Origin: JAEYKI01 sp036679405
Lineage (GTDB): Bacteria > Bacillota > Clostridia > Christensenellales > Christensenellaceae
Direction of reading: 5' to 3'
Length of the DNA stretch: 64,000 nucleotides
Assembly (NCBI GenBank): GCA_036679405.1
Contig: JAVBVZ010000047.1
Location: forward strand, 1-64,000
The translations under genes were made by a program, and so were the position numbers. Below are positions 24,569-33,622 of this stretch, one piece after another; the first letter of the stretch is position 1; each line of letters starts with the position of its first letter. The notes beneath the pieces were generated by a model. It saw only the letters and a list, made by a program, of their open reading frames with translations. It did no database searches and was not told the origin of the DNA.

Positions 24569-25546
24569 TTATTTGCTGAGCGCCTCCGAGATCGCACGGA
24601 TCGCGTCGGCAATCCGCGGGCCGGGCCGGGAAAGGACATCCGCCTGCATCACATATACTTTGCCGTCCTTCACAGCCGTCAGGTCGGAATAGCCCTGTAC
24701 CTGCGCAATGTCGTCTGCGCTGCTTCCCATATCAGAAGAAACCAAGATGATATCCGGATCCTGGCTAACCAGGTCTTCCAGCGGATATTCCAGCCAGGCC
24801 GCTTCCGCGTCCTGGGTAACGGGCACGCCGCCCGCAATTTCGATTATAGTGTTGATGAAACTTCCGGGGCCGCTGGTCCAGTTGCCCATATCCCCATAGC
24901 TCATGGCGTAATATACGGTGGGCGCCTCGGCAGGCGCGTTTTGCTGCGCTTCTTCGATCGCCGCGTTTATATCGTCCACCACCGCCTGGGCTTCGTCCTG
25001 CTTGCCCATGATTTCGCCCATCATCTGAATGGATGTGGGAATATCTTCAAAAGAGACCGCCTCGGTCGCCACCACCGTCATGCCCAGGTTCTCAAGTTCG
25101 GTGATCGCGTCTTCCTGCAGCGTATTTCCGCAAAAAACAATATCCGGCTCCAGCGCCACAATCTTTTCCGTATCCGGCCCGTTATAGTCGCCCACAATTT
25201 CCAGGCTTTGGGCCTCCTCAGGATAATTTGAATAAGCATCTACGCCCACCACGCGGTCGCCCACGCCCAGGGCATATAAAATTTCGGTGGCCGAAGGGGC
25301 CAGCGAGACCACGGTGTCCGCCGCGTCTATTGTTACTTCCCGGCCCAGCATATCCACAATGGTGCTTCCCTGCGCGGTTTCTTCCTCTGCAGTTTCCTGC
25401 GCGCCTGTTTCCGCACTTTGCACGGCAGACGCAGATGCACTCTCAGCAGCCGCAGTTTCAGCGGGCGCCGCTTCCTGCGCGCATCCCGCAAAAAGAAGCA
25501 GGCACACAAGGGCAATGCTCAGAACCGTAAAAATTCTTTTTTTCAT
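24569..25546 (-). CDS. btuF: Corrinoid-type ABC substrate-binding lipoprotein (BtuF-like)
   Basis: 325 residues. Lipoprotein signal with lipobox LLLFAGC (Cys at about residue 22), an Ala/Glu-rich linker, then a type III periplasmic-binding-protein fold: VSLAPSATEILYALGVGDRVVGVDAYSNYPEEA matches the start of BtuF-family domains, with a long linking helix in the centre. It captures ligand at the cell surface for BtuCD. RBS GGAGGAGA. First gene after the cobalamin riboswitch, so cobalamin or a cobinamide is the likely ligand rather than heme or siderophore. Confidence 0.9.
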   Translation of the reverse strand: MKKRIFTVLSIALVCLLLFAGCAQEAAPAETAAAESASASAVQSAETGAQETAEEETAQGSTIVDMLGREVTIDAADTVVSLAPSATEILYALGVGDRVVGVDAYSNYPEEAQSLEIVGDYNGPDTEKIVALEPDIVFCGNTLQEDAITELENLGMTVVATEAVSFEDIPTSIQMMGEIMGKQDEAQAVVDDINAAIEEAQQNAPAEAPTVYYAMSYGDMGNWTSGPGSFINTIIEIAGGVPVTQDAEAAWLEYPLEDLVSQDPDIILVSSDMGSSADDIAQVQGYSDLTAVKDGKVYVMQADVLSRPGPRIADAIRAISEALSK

Positions 25547-25704
25547 ATTCTCCTCCAAATGTTTTTTTATTTTCTTTAAGGACCCCACAAAGCCTTGCGG
25601 CTTTTATAGGCCCCCGGGATAAAAATAAAAAAGCCTTTTTCCGGAGGCATGAGGAAAGGGCAGTTTCGTTGCACACTTTCTTCCTACCGAAGAAAATCAA
25701 ACGG

Positions 25705-25862
25705 CACATCCAAAAGGCAGGTTTCCCGGCTTGGCTTCACAGCTTGCGGGCGCCTTCCCGGCAGATTGCCAGTGGCGCTGTTGCCCGTTTGCTCGGCCCT
25801 ACGGTAGCGGAGGCTGCAGTGGCTTTTGCCACTTTCCCTTTTACTTAAATAAAAAGCACCCT
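25705..25862 (-). promoter_or_regulatory. Cobalamin riboswitch
   Basis: Read on the minus strand the leader contains, in order, AAAAGGGAA, GCCACTG, CGGGAAGGCGCCCGCAAGC, GAAGCCAAGCCGGGAAACCTGCC: the conserved core and B12 box of the AdoCbl riboswitch class. Located about 160 bases upstream of btuF. The expression platform probably lies in 25560-25700, where hairpins occur (25589-25604, and GCCT...AGGC followed by a T-run near 25620-25650). Confidence 0.93.
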
Positions 25863-25888
25863 TCGGATTATTTATTTTTATATGGGAT

Positions 25889-25917
25889 ATTATACATCCA
25901 AACTTTTGAAATGAATA
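25889..25917 (-). promoter_or_regulatory. Probable promoter of the btu operon
   Basis: On the minus strand TATTCA at 25917-25912, 17 bases, TATAAT at 25894-25889. The -10 is perfect and the -35 weak. It lies about 30 bases before the riboswitch core. The region from here to 26170 is the divergent spacer to the arg operon and shows nothing else certain. Confidence 0.55.
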
Positions 25918-26173
25918 GAAAAATCTTATTCATTCTTGTAATTTCTTTCACTCAATTCCCCCTTTTTTCTACGGCTTATTCTTTTTTTGTATACCAAAGC
26001 CCCGTTTTTTTTATGCATAAACCCCCGGTCGCGGCCCTCCGGAGCCTCCTTTGCCTCCGGGCGGAAGCCTGCGGGCCTTAAAGAGCGCCTTTTTCGCTTT
26101 GTATTCTCACAGTAACTCTGCTATAATTATGGTGCTTCGGGTTACATTTTTTTGTATATCCGAAAAAGATATA

Positions 26174-26202
26174 TTGCATAGTTATGCATTATATTGTATA
26201 AT
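26174..26202 (+). promoter_or_regulatory. Sigma-A promoter of the arginine operon
   Basis: TTGCAT at 26174-26179, 17 bases, TATAAT at 26197-26202. The transcript would start near 26209, leaving a ~105-base leader before argC. Confidence 0.7.
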
Positions 26203-26208
26203 TATAAA
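26175..26208 (+). promoter_or_regulatory. Two ARG-box-like ArgR/AhrC operators
   Basis: TGCATAGTTATGCA (26175-26188) is a palindrome matching the ARG box pattern TGNATWWWWATNCA with one deviation; TGTATAATTATAAA (26195-26208) is a second, weaker copy. Their starts are 20 bases apart, about two helical turns, the spacing expected for one ArgR hexamer. They cover the -35 and -10 hexamers, which fits arginine-dependent repression. No argR gene is in the window. Confidence 0.75.
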
Positions 26209-26315
26209 CAACAGACGCCACCTGGCGCACGGCAGGTCCGTCCGTCCGGAATGCGGGGGCCCTGCCCGGGCATACAGATCGGCTTTGGGGACGGGCGGCA
26301 AAAACAGGAGGAATC

Positions 26316-27356
26316 ATGATAAACATCGGTGTTATAGGCGCAACAGGATATGCGGGTGAAGAGCTGGTCCGCCTGCTCTCGGCACATCCGTATGTCAAGG
26401 TAAACAAAGTGTCTTCCAAAAGCTTTGCGGGAAAAAATTTGGGAGACATATACAAAAATTATACAGGAAAGTCAAACGTTCCCCTGCTGGATACGGACAT
26501 AAAGGAAATCGGCCGTTCCTGCGAGGTCGTATTCACCGCACTGCCCCACGGGCAGTCCATGGGAGTGGTGAGCGAGCTTCTCTCCATGAATACCCGGGTG
26601 GTGGACCTGAGTGCAGACTTCCGGTACAGCGACGTTTCCATATATGAAGAATGGTACGGACTTTCGCACACAGCGGGCGACGCGCAGACCGAAGCGGTCT
26701 ACGGCCTTCCGGAAATCAACCGTGAAGTGATCAAGCATTCACGCCTTGTGGCCAACCCCGGCTGCTATACCACCTGCTCCATCCTGGCCCTGCTGCCTGC
26801 GCTCAAAAACAGCCTGGTGCGTTCATCAGGCATTGTGATCGATGCAAAAAGCGGCGTTTCGGGTGCGGGACGCAAAGAAAGCCTGGCCTACGCTTTTTGT
26901 GAAACAGACGGCAATTTCAAGGCTTATTCCGCCATCCGCCACCGGCACACCTCCGAGATAGAAGAGCAGCTTTCGCTGGTATCGGGAGAAAACATCACCC
27001 TTTTGTTTACCCCCCACCTTCTTCCGGTAAAGCGCGGCATCCTGGCCACGGTATATACCGAACTTATGCCCGGAGTCACCACGCAAAAAGTGGAGGAAGC
27101 CTACCGCGCGCAGTACGCCAAAGAGCCCTTTGTGCATATTCTGCCGGCGGGCGAGCTTCCCGAACTGAAACACGTGGTCGGCTCCAACAACATCCATATA
27201 GGGTTTGACATCTCCCCCCGTACAAACCGGCTGGTCATTGTGGCCTGCCTGGATAACCTTATAAAGGGCGCGGGCGGGCAGGCCGTACAAAATTTCAACA
27301 TCATGAACGGCCTGGAAGAAAAAATGGGCCTCCCGGACGTGGCCTGGTATCTTTAG
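26316..27356 (+). CDS. argC: N-acetyl-gamma-glutamyl-phosphate reductase
   Basis: 346 residues. NADPH-dependent reduction of N-acetylglutamyl phosphate, third step of ornithine synthesis. GATGYAGEELVRLL is the N-terminal Rossmann nucleotide loop, and the catalytic cysteine is C150 in VANPGCYTT. Length is normal. RBS AGGAGGAATC. First gene of a six-gene arginine operon; nine bases separate it from argB. Confidence 0.96.
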   Translation: MINIGVIGATGYAGEELVRLLSAHPYVKVNKVSSKSFAGKNLGDIYKNYTGKSNVPLLDTDIKEIGRSCEVVFTALPHGQSMGVVSELLSMNTRVVDLSADFRYSDVSIYEEWYGLSHTAGDAQTEAVYGLPEINREVIKHSRLVANPGCYTTCSILALLPALKNSLVRSSGIVIDAKSGVSGAGRKESLAYAFCETDGNFKAYSAIRHRHTSEIEEQLSLVSGENITLLFTPHLLPVKRGILATVYTELMPGVTTQKVEEAYRAQYAKEPFVHILPAGELPELKHVVGSNNIHIGFDISPRTNRLVIVACLDNLIKGAGGQAVQNFNIMNGLEEKMGLPDVAWYL

Positions 27357-27365
27357 GAGGAAATT

Positions 27366-28229
27366 ATGATAGAATACATCAAACGGGCGAATATGCTGAT
27401 CGAAGCGCTGCCTTATATCCAGCGCCTGTTCGGCAAAACCATTATTATAAAATACGGCGGCGCAGCCATGCAGGACGAAGATCTTACGCAAAAGATCTTA
27501 GAAGACGTTACGCTTTTAAAATTTGTGGGCATGAACCCCATACTGGTACACGGCGGCGGCCCGGGCATCAATAACATGCTCTCTTCGCTGAATGTGCAGC
27601 CCAAATTTGTAGACGGCCTGCGCGTGACCGACGATCAAACCATGGAAGTGGTCCAGATGGTTTTGGCCGGAAAGATCAACAAAGACATTGTTTCCAAAAT
27701 GAACGGCATGGGCGCGCGCGCCATCGGCCTGTGCGGGATCGACGGTAACATCATCACCGCCAAAAAAGCGCCGCTAAAAAACGGGGTGGACCTTGGAAAC
27801 GTGGGCGAGATCACGGGGATCAACACCAAGCTTCTGACGACCCTGGCGGGCGACCAGTATATCCCGGTGATCGCACCGGTAGGAACGGGCGCGGCAGGTG
27901 AAAGCTATAATATCAACGCAGACACCGCCGCCAGCGCGATCGCCTGTGCGCTCAAGGCGGAAAAACTGATGTTTTTGACGGATACGGACGGTATCCGCAT
28001 GGATAAGGACGATCCCGGCTCCCTGATATACGAGATCAGCGTAAACAAAATCAACGCCCTGATCGCCCAGGGGATCATAGAAGGCGGCATGCTGCCCAAA
28101 GTGGAAGGATGCATCCAGGCCATTGCCGCGGGCGTAGAACGCGTCCATATTTTAAACGGGACCATCCCCCACCCGATCATTCTTGAAATCTTTACTGATT
28201 CGGGCATCGGCACGATGATCACGGCATAA
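27366..28229 (+). CDS. argB: Acetylglutamate kinase
   Basis: 287 residues. Phosphorylates N-acetylglutamate. Family elements: IIIKYGGAAM near residue 26 (phosphate-binding lysine and glycines), VHGGGPGINNML (about 61-72) and the C-terminal FLTDTDGI. The N-terminal extension (IEYIKRANMLIEALPYIQRL) resembles the helix of hexameric, arginine-inhibited NAGKs, so feedback control by arginine is possible. Order argC-argB without argJ between them. RBS AGGAGGAAATT. Confidence 0.95.
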   Translation: MIEYIKRANMLIEALPYIQRLFGKTIIIKYGGAAMQDEDLTQKILEDVTLLKFVGMNPILVHGGGPGINNMLSSLNVQPKFVDGLRVTDDQTMEVVQMVLAGKINKDIVSKMNGMGARAIGLCGIDGNIITAKKAPLKNGVDLGNVGEITGINTKLLTTLAGDQYIPVIAPVGTGAAGESYNINADTAASAIACALKAEKLMFLTDTDGIRMDKDDPGSLIYEISVNKINALIAQGIIEGGMLPKVEGCIQAIAAGVERVHILNGTIPHPIILEIFTDSGIGTMITA

Positions 28230-28263
28230 CCGGCCCAAAAAACTTGCCCAAAGGAGGTTCACA

Positions 28264-29469
28264 ATGGACTTAAAGCAAATCAAGCAACTGGACACACAAT
28301 ACTACTTTCCGGTATACGGCGAACGTCTCCCCGTCTGTTTTACGCGCGGAGAAGGCGTCACTCTGACCGACACCGCCGGCAAGCGATATGTGGATTTCCT
28401 TGCGGGTATCGCGGTAAACAGCCTTGGGTATTCGGACGAAGGCTTCAAAGCGGCCCTGCATGAGCAGATTGACAGCCTGATCCATATATCCAACTATTAT
28501 TACGTACATCCGCAGGCCGAACTTGCCGCCCTGCTCTGCCAGGCAACGGGATACGACCGTGCCTTTTTCCAGAACAGCGGCACAGAAGCTATTGAATGCG
28601 TGCTCAAAATGGCCAAGAAATACCACTACAACAAAGGGGAAGACCGCACACATTTTGTTACGCTTAAAAACAGTTTCCATGGCCGCACCCTGGCCGCGCT
28701 GGCCGCGACCGGGCAGGACAGGTTCCATACGCCCTTTGCGCCCCTGCCTTATTCCTTTACCTACGTGGAAGCGGAGGATGCCGCTGCGCTCCGCGCGGCC
28801 GTATCCGACAAAACCGCCGCCGTTTTGTTTGAATTTGTTCAGGGCGAAGGCGGCGTCCTGCCCCTGTCCTACGAATATCTTTCCGAGCTCCAGAAAGCCT
28901 GCCGGGAATCCGGCGCCCTTCTGATTGCAGACGAAATCCAGACGGGTATGGGCCGCACGGGCAAGCTGCTTGCGCAAATGCACTATCCGGATATAACGCC
29001 GGACATCACCACCCTCGCCAAAGCGCTGGGGAACGGCGTGCCCATCGGCGCGGTCCTGGCCACCGAAGACGCGGCGGCCGCCTTTTCCAAAGGCGACCAC
29101 GGCACCACCTTTGGAGGCAATCCGCTGGCCTGTGCCGCCGGGCTGTACGTGACCCGCAAAATGACGGAGACAGACCTCATTGAACGCTCCGCCAAAACGG
29201 GCGCATATTTCAAGGAAAAACTCCTGGCGCTTTCAAAGCGCTGCCCGGATGCCGTTTCGGATGTCCGGGGCATGGGACTCATGCTTGGGCTTGAGCTTAA
29301 GCCGCCGCTTACGGCCGGAGATATTCTCTCCAAGCTTTTAAGCCGCGGGTTTGTGGTCGGCACCGCCGGCGGCAATACCCTGCGGATGGTTCCCCCGCTT
29401 ATTATTGAAGAGCACCATATTGACACTCTCATCAGCGCATTGGAGGATATATTATCGTGCCAAAACTGA
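28264..29469 (+). CDS. argD: Acetylornithine aminotransferase
   Basis: 401 residues, class III PLP-dependent aminotransferase. FFQNSGTEAIE (substrate/PLP phosphate site), FHGRTLAALAATGQ, the Asp of LLIADEIQTGMGRTG and the PLP lysine in TTLAKALGNGVPIGA are all present. Converts N-acetylglutamate semialdehyde to N-acetylornithine. RBS AAAGGAGG. Its 3' end overlaps carB by 13 bases. Confidence 0.94.
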   Translation: MDLKQIKQLDTQYYFPVYGERLPVCFTRGEGVTLTDTAGKRYVDFLAGIAVNSLGYSDEGFKAALHEQIDSLIHISNYYYVHPQAELAALLCQATGYDRAFFQNSGTEAIECVLKMAKKYHYNKGEDRTHFVTLKNSFHGRTLAALAATGQDRFHTPFAPLPYSFTYVEAEDAAALRAAVSDKTAAVLFEFVQGEGGVLPLSYEYLSELQKACRESGALLIADEIQTGMGRTGKLLAQMHYPDITPDITTLAKALGNGVPIGAVLATEDAAAAFSKGDHGTTFGGNPLACAAGLYVTRKMTETDLIERSAKTGAYFKEKLLALSKRCPDAVSDVRGMGLMLGLELKPPLTAGDILSKLLSRGFVVGTAGGNTLRMVPPLIIEEHHIDTLISALEDILSCQN

Positions 29470-32400
29470 CCGATATCAAAAAAATCATGGTGATCGGTTC
29501 CGGGCCCATCATCATTGGCCAGGCCGCGGAGTTCGACTATTCGGGCACCCAGGCCTGCCGCGCGCTCAAAGAAGAAGGCTTTGAGGTTGTGCTCATCAAC
29601 TCAAACCCCGCCACCATCATGACCGATTCCGAAATGGCGGACAAGGTTTTCATTGAGCCCCTTACCGTAGAAGTTGTGTCCAAGATCCTGCGGCAGGAAA
29701 TGCCGGAGGGCATTATTGCCACTTTGGGCGGGCAAACCGGCCTCAATATGGCGATCGAACTGGATAAATCCGGCATACTTGACGAGCTTGGGATCCGCCT
29801 GCTGGGGACGTCCCTGCATTCCATTAAGCTGGCCGAAGACCGGGAGCTTTTCCGCTCCACCATGCAGCGCATTGGAGAAAAAGTGCCCAAATCGGCCATC
29901 ATCACTTCCCTGGACGACGCTGAAACCTTTGCCCAGGAATGCGGCTTCCCCATTATTGTCCGGCCCGCCTACACGCTGGGCGGCACCGGCGGCGGCATTG
30001 CGGAAAACCTTGCCGAGCTCATGGAAACCGTAAACCGCGGCCTGCACGCCAGCATGATCGGCCAGGTGCTGATTGAGCAAAGCGTGGCCGGCTGGAAAGA
30101 AATAGAATATGAAGTCATGCGGGACGGTGCGGACAACTGCATCGTGGTCTGCAACATGGAAAATATCGACCCGGTGGGCATCCACACGGGTGACAGCATT
30201 GTGGTTGCTCCTTCCCAGACCCTTTCAGACAAAGAATACCAGATGCTGCGTTCTTCCGCACTGCGCATTATACGGGCGCTTGATATCAAAGGCGGCTGCA
30301 ACGTCCAGTATGCGCTTTGCCCGGACAGCTTTGAATATGTGGTCATAGAAGTCAACCCGCGTGTCAGCCGTTCCTCCGCGCTGGCTTCCAAGGCAACAGG
30401 CTACCCCATCGCACGGGTGGCGGCCAAGATCGCTATGGGATACAACCTGGACGAAATCAAAAATGCGGTCACGCAGAAAACCTACGCCTGCTTTGAACCT
30501 TCTCTCGACTATGTGGTCACCAAAGTGCCGCGCTGGCCGTTTGATAAATTTGCGGCGGCCAACCGCAGGCTGGGGACCCAAATGAAAGCCACGGGGGAAG
30601 TTATGGCCATCGGCCGCAGCTTTGAGGAATCCTTGCTCAAGGCCATTGACAGCCTGGACATCAAGCTGAATTACCATCTCGGTATGAAGTCCATGAGCGA
30701 ATGGAGTTTAGAGCAAATCTTAAACTCGCTCAAAAACGCGGACGACGAACGGATCTTTGTGGTCAGCGAAGCGCTGGACCGCGGTTTTTCGGTGGAGGAC
30801 ATCTTTTCCATCACCCGTATCAACCGCTTCTTTATCCACAAGCTTTTAAAGATCGTTAAGCTTTCCAAAAAGCTGGGCACGCACCAACTGAATACCCTGA
30901 CCCCGGACCTGCTCCGCAAATGCAAACAGGCCGGCTTTGGAGACAGTTATATCGCCAACCTGATCGGCGCGCACGAGTCGCAGGTCACCTTTATGAGGAA
31001 CGCGCTTAAGATACGGCCTTCTTACAAAAAGGTGGATACCTGCGCGGGCGAATTTGAGGCGGTGACCCCTTATTATTACTCCACCTACGACCTGGAGGAC
31101 GAAGTGGCTGCGGACGATGCCAAAAAGGTTATTGTGCTGGGCTCCGGCCCCATCCGTATAGGGCAGGGAATAGAATTTGACTACTGTTCCGTCCATTCGG
31201 TGGGCGCCCTTAAAGATATGGGCATCGAATCCATCATTATCAATTCGAATCCGGAGACCGTCTCTACGGATTTTGATACGTCGGACAAGCTGTATTTTGA
31301 GCCGCTGACCAAAGAATGCGTTATGGACATCATTGCCAAAGAAAAGCCTTTTGGCGTGATTGTTCAGTTCGGCGGGCAGACGGCCATCAACCTGGCCGCC
31401 GCTCTGCAAAACGAAGGCGTTACCATCCTCGGGACCAGCGTTACCGACATTGACCGTGCGGAAGACCGGGAACTTTTCCTTGAGGTGCTCCACAAGCTCC
31501 GCATCCCGCTGCCTGAAGGCAGCACGGCTTTCTCTCTGGACCAGGCGCTGGCCGCCGCCGGAAAGATAGGCTATCCCGTGCTGGTCCGCCCCTCCTATGT
31601 GCTGGGCGGCCGCGCCATGGAAGTGGTTTACAACGATACGGAACTCACGGAATATATGACGATGGCCGCACAGGTCTCCCCTGACAAACCGGTTTTGATC
31701 GACCGGTATATCCTGGGCAAGGAAATTGAACTGGATGCGGTCTCGGACGGCAAAGACGTACTGGTGGTAGGCGTGATGGAACACATTGAGCGTGCCGGCG
31801 TGCATTCGGGCGACAGCTTTGCAGTGTATCCCCCCCAGCATCTTTCCCCCGCCGTGCAGAAAAAAGTGGTGGACTACGGGATCCGCATAGGGCGGGAGCT
31901 TCATATAAAAGGGCTTTTCAACATCCAGTTTGTGATGGATGAAGCGGAAGACGTTTATGTTCTGGAGGTCAACCCCCGCGCCAGCCGCACGGTGCCCATT
32001 TTATCCAAGGTTACCGAGATAAACATGGTCTCCCTGGCCACCCGCGTCATGATGGGAGAGACCCTTGCCCAGCACGGCATTCAAACGGGCCTGCACAAAC
32101 CCTCTTCCCTCATTACCGTGAAGGCGCCTGTGTTTTCCTTCTCCAAGCTGTCCACAGTGGACACCTTTCTCGGCCCGGAAATGAAATCCACGGGCGAGGT
32201 GATGGGAACGGCCAAAACCTATCTGGGCGCGCTTAAAAAGGCTTTCCTGGCCTGCGGCATCGGCATGCCCACTCCTGCCGGAAATGTTCTTTTTTCCATT
32301 GCGGACCGCGACAAAGCGGAAGCCCTTGAATACGCCAAGCAGTTTTTTGAACTGGGCTACGGCATTGTCGCCACGCCGGGCACACACAACTATTTTGTGA

Positions 32401-32657
32401 AAGAGGGCTTTAAATGCGGTTTGATGCCCTATGAATATGTAATCAAAAATACTAAAGAAGGCAACTTCACACTGGTGGTCAACACGCCCACCCGGGGCAA
32501 GATCCCCGCGCGGGGCGGTTTTCTGCTCCGCCGTACCTGTATGGAATTCGGCGTGTCCTGCATTACTTCCATGGATACCGTAAAATCCATGATCAGCGTG
32601 CTGGGCCGGGAGGACGACCAGGATGTGATCCCGCTTTCGGAATATATAGGAGAATAA
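29457..32657 (+). CDS. carB: Carbamoyl-phosphate synthase large subunit
   Basis: 1066 residues, full length. Two homologous ATP-grasp halves (residues ~1-400 and ~545-935), an oligomerisation domain between them and a C-terminal MGS-like allosteric domain (about 940-1066). Starts with GTG, with TTGGAGGA upstream inside argD. The N-terminal KIMVIGSGPIIIGQAAEFDYSGTQ and the second-half VLGSGPIRIGQGIEFDYCSVH repeats are diagnostic (each shown only in part). It needs the glutaminase subunit CarA, which is not adjacent here. Its placement in the arg operon suggests carbamoyl phosphate for citrulline. Confidence 0.96.
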   Translation: MPKLTDIKKIMVIGSGPIIIGQAAEFDYSGTQACRALKEEGFEVVLINSNPATIMTDSEMADKVFIEPLTVEVVSKILRQEMPEGIIATLGGQTGLNMAIELDKSGILDELGIRLLGTSLHSIKLAEDRELFRSTMQRIGEKVPKSAIITSLDDAETFAQECGFPIIVRPAYTLGGTGGGIAENLAELMETVNRGLHASMIGQVLIEQSVAGWKEIEYEVMRDGADNCIVVCNMENIDPVGIHTGDSIVVAPSQTLSDKEYQMLRSSALRIIRALDIKGGCNVQYALCPDSFEYVVIEVNPRVSRSSALASKATGYPIARVAAKIAMGYNLDEIKNAVTQKTYACFEPSLDYVVTKVPRWPFDKFAAANRRLGTQMKATGEVMAIGRSFEESLLKAIDSLDIKLNYHLGMKSMSEWSLEQILNSLKNADDERIFVVSEALDRGFSVEDIFSITRINRFFIHKLLKIVKLSKKLGTHQLNTLTPDLLRKCKQAGFGDSYIANLIGAHESQVTFMRNALKIRPSYKKVDTCAGEFEAVTPYYYSTYDLEDEVAADDAKKVIVLGSGPIRIGQGIEFDYCSVHSVGALKDMGIESIIINSNPETVSTDFDTSDKLYFEPLTKECVMDIIAKEKPFGVIVQFGGQTAINLAAALQNEGVTILGTSVTDIDRAEDRELFLEVLHKLRIPLPEGSTAFSLDQALAAAGKIGYPVLVRPSYVLGGRAMEVVYNDTELTEYMTMAAQVSPDKPVLIDRYILGKEIELDAVSDGKDVLVVGVMEHIERAGVHSGDSFAVYPPQHLSPAVQKKVVDYGIRIGRELHIKGLFNIQFVMDEAEDVYVLEVNPRASRTVPILSKVTEINMVSLATRVMMGETLAQHGIQTGLHKPSSLITVKAPVFSFSKLSTVDTFLGPEMKSTGEVMGTAKTYLGALKKAFLACGIGMPTPAGNVLFSIADRDKAEALEYAKQFFELGYGIVATPGTHNYFVKEGFKCGLMPYEYVIKNTKEGNFTLVVNTPTRGKIPARGGFLLRRTCMEFGVSCITSMDTVKSMISVLGREDDQDVIPLSEYIGE

Positions 32658-32659
32658 AA

Positions 32660-33622
32660 ATGGACCTTACAAATTACAAAGCGCAAAAACCTTTTGCCCA
32701 AGAACATCTTCTGACTTTATGCGACTACACGCCGGACGAGATCCTGCAAGTGCTGGCCCTGGCCGTCCGCATGAAGCAGATGCAGAAGAACAAGCAGCCG
32801 CACACCTACCTTGCGGGCAAGACTCTCGCCATGATCTTTACCAAAAGTTCCACCCGTACGCGGGTCTCCTTCCAGACGGGCATATACCATCTGGGCGGAC
32901 AGGGCCTTTTCCTTTCCTCATCCGACATCCAGCTTGGCCGGGGCGAAACCATCGGCGACACCGCCCAGACCCTTTCGCGCATGGTGGACGGCATTATGAT
33001 CCGCACCTTTAAACAGTCTGATGTGGAAGGCCTTGCAAAATACGGCTCCGTCCCGGTGATCAACGGCCTGACCGACGACTATCATCCCTGCCAGGCGCTG
33101 GCCGACATCCAGACCGTTTGGGAGCACAAAGGGAAAATAAAAGGGGCAAAACTGGCCTTTGTAGGCGACGGCAATAATGTTGCTCATTCGCTGCTCATCA
33201 TCTGCGCCAAACTGGGCATGGACATTTCGGTTGCCTGCCCCAAAGGCTTTGAGCCCGCAGCCTCCGTTATGGAAAAGGTGTATGCGTACGCCAAAGATTC
33301 GGGTGCGGCAGTTGAAGTTACAAACGACGCGGCGCAGGCTGCAAACGGTGCGGACACCGTCTACACGGACGTATGGGCCAGCATGGGCCAGGAAAGCCAG
33401 TTTGAAGAAAAATCCAAGAACTTCTTAAGCTTCCAGGTAAACGAAGCGCTGATGGCCAAAGCCAATCCCGGCGCGATATTCCTGCACTGCCTGCCCGCCC
33501 ACCGTGGAGAAGAAGTCACTTCCGGCGTGATCGACGGGCCGCAAAGCGTAGTGTTTGACGAAGCGGAAAACCGCTTGCACGCGCAAAAAGCCGTTATGGC
33601 ACTGCTGATGGGAGATAAATAA
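32660..33622 (+). CDS. argF: Ornithine carbamoyltransferase
   Basis: 320 residues. Transfers the carbamoyl group to ornithine to make citrulline. Carbamoyl-phosphate motif SSTRTR at residues 63-68, QLGRGE, the HPCQALAD element and the ornithine loop HCLPAHRGEEV (about 273-283) are present, so this is an OTC rather than an aspartate carbamoyltransferase. Starts two bases after carB. Confidence 0.95.
   Translation: MDLTNYKAQKPFAQEHLLTLCDYTPDEILQVLALAVRMKQMQKNKQPHTYLAGKTLAMIFTKSSTRTRVSFQTGIYHLGGQGLFLSSSDIQLGRGETIGDTAQTLSRMVDGIMIRTFKQSDVEGLAKYGSVPVINGLTDDYHPCQALADIQTVWEHKGKIKGAKLAFVGDGNNVAHSLLIICAKLGMDISVACPKGFEPAASVMEKVYAYAKDSGAAVEVTNDAAQAANGADTVYTDVWASMGQESQFEEKSKNFLSFQVNEALMAKANPGAIFLHCLPAHRGEEVTSGVIDGPQSVVFDEAENRLHAQKAVMALLMGDK

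Noticed and set aside
26101..26160. A second TATAAT (26122-26127) as an extra arg promoter
   Set aside because: No acceptable -35 at the right distance, and the site at 26174-26202 is better and coincides with the ARG boxes.
28270..31904. Long open frames on the minus strand under argD and carB
   Set aside because: They reach 276 and 352 codons but lie wholly antisense to strongly conserved genes, with no RBS and no recognisable domain. They follow from the GC-biased third codon position of the real genes.
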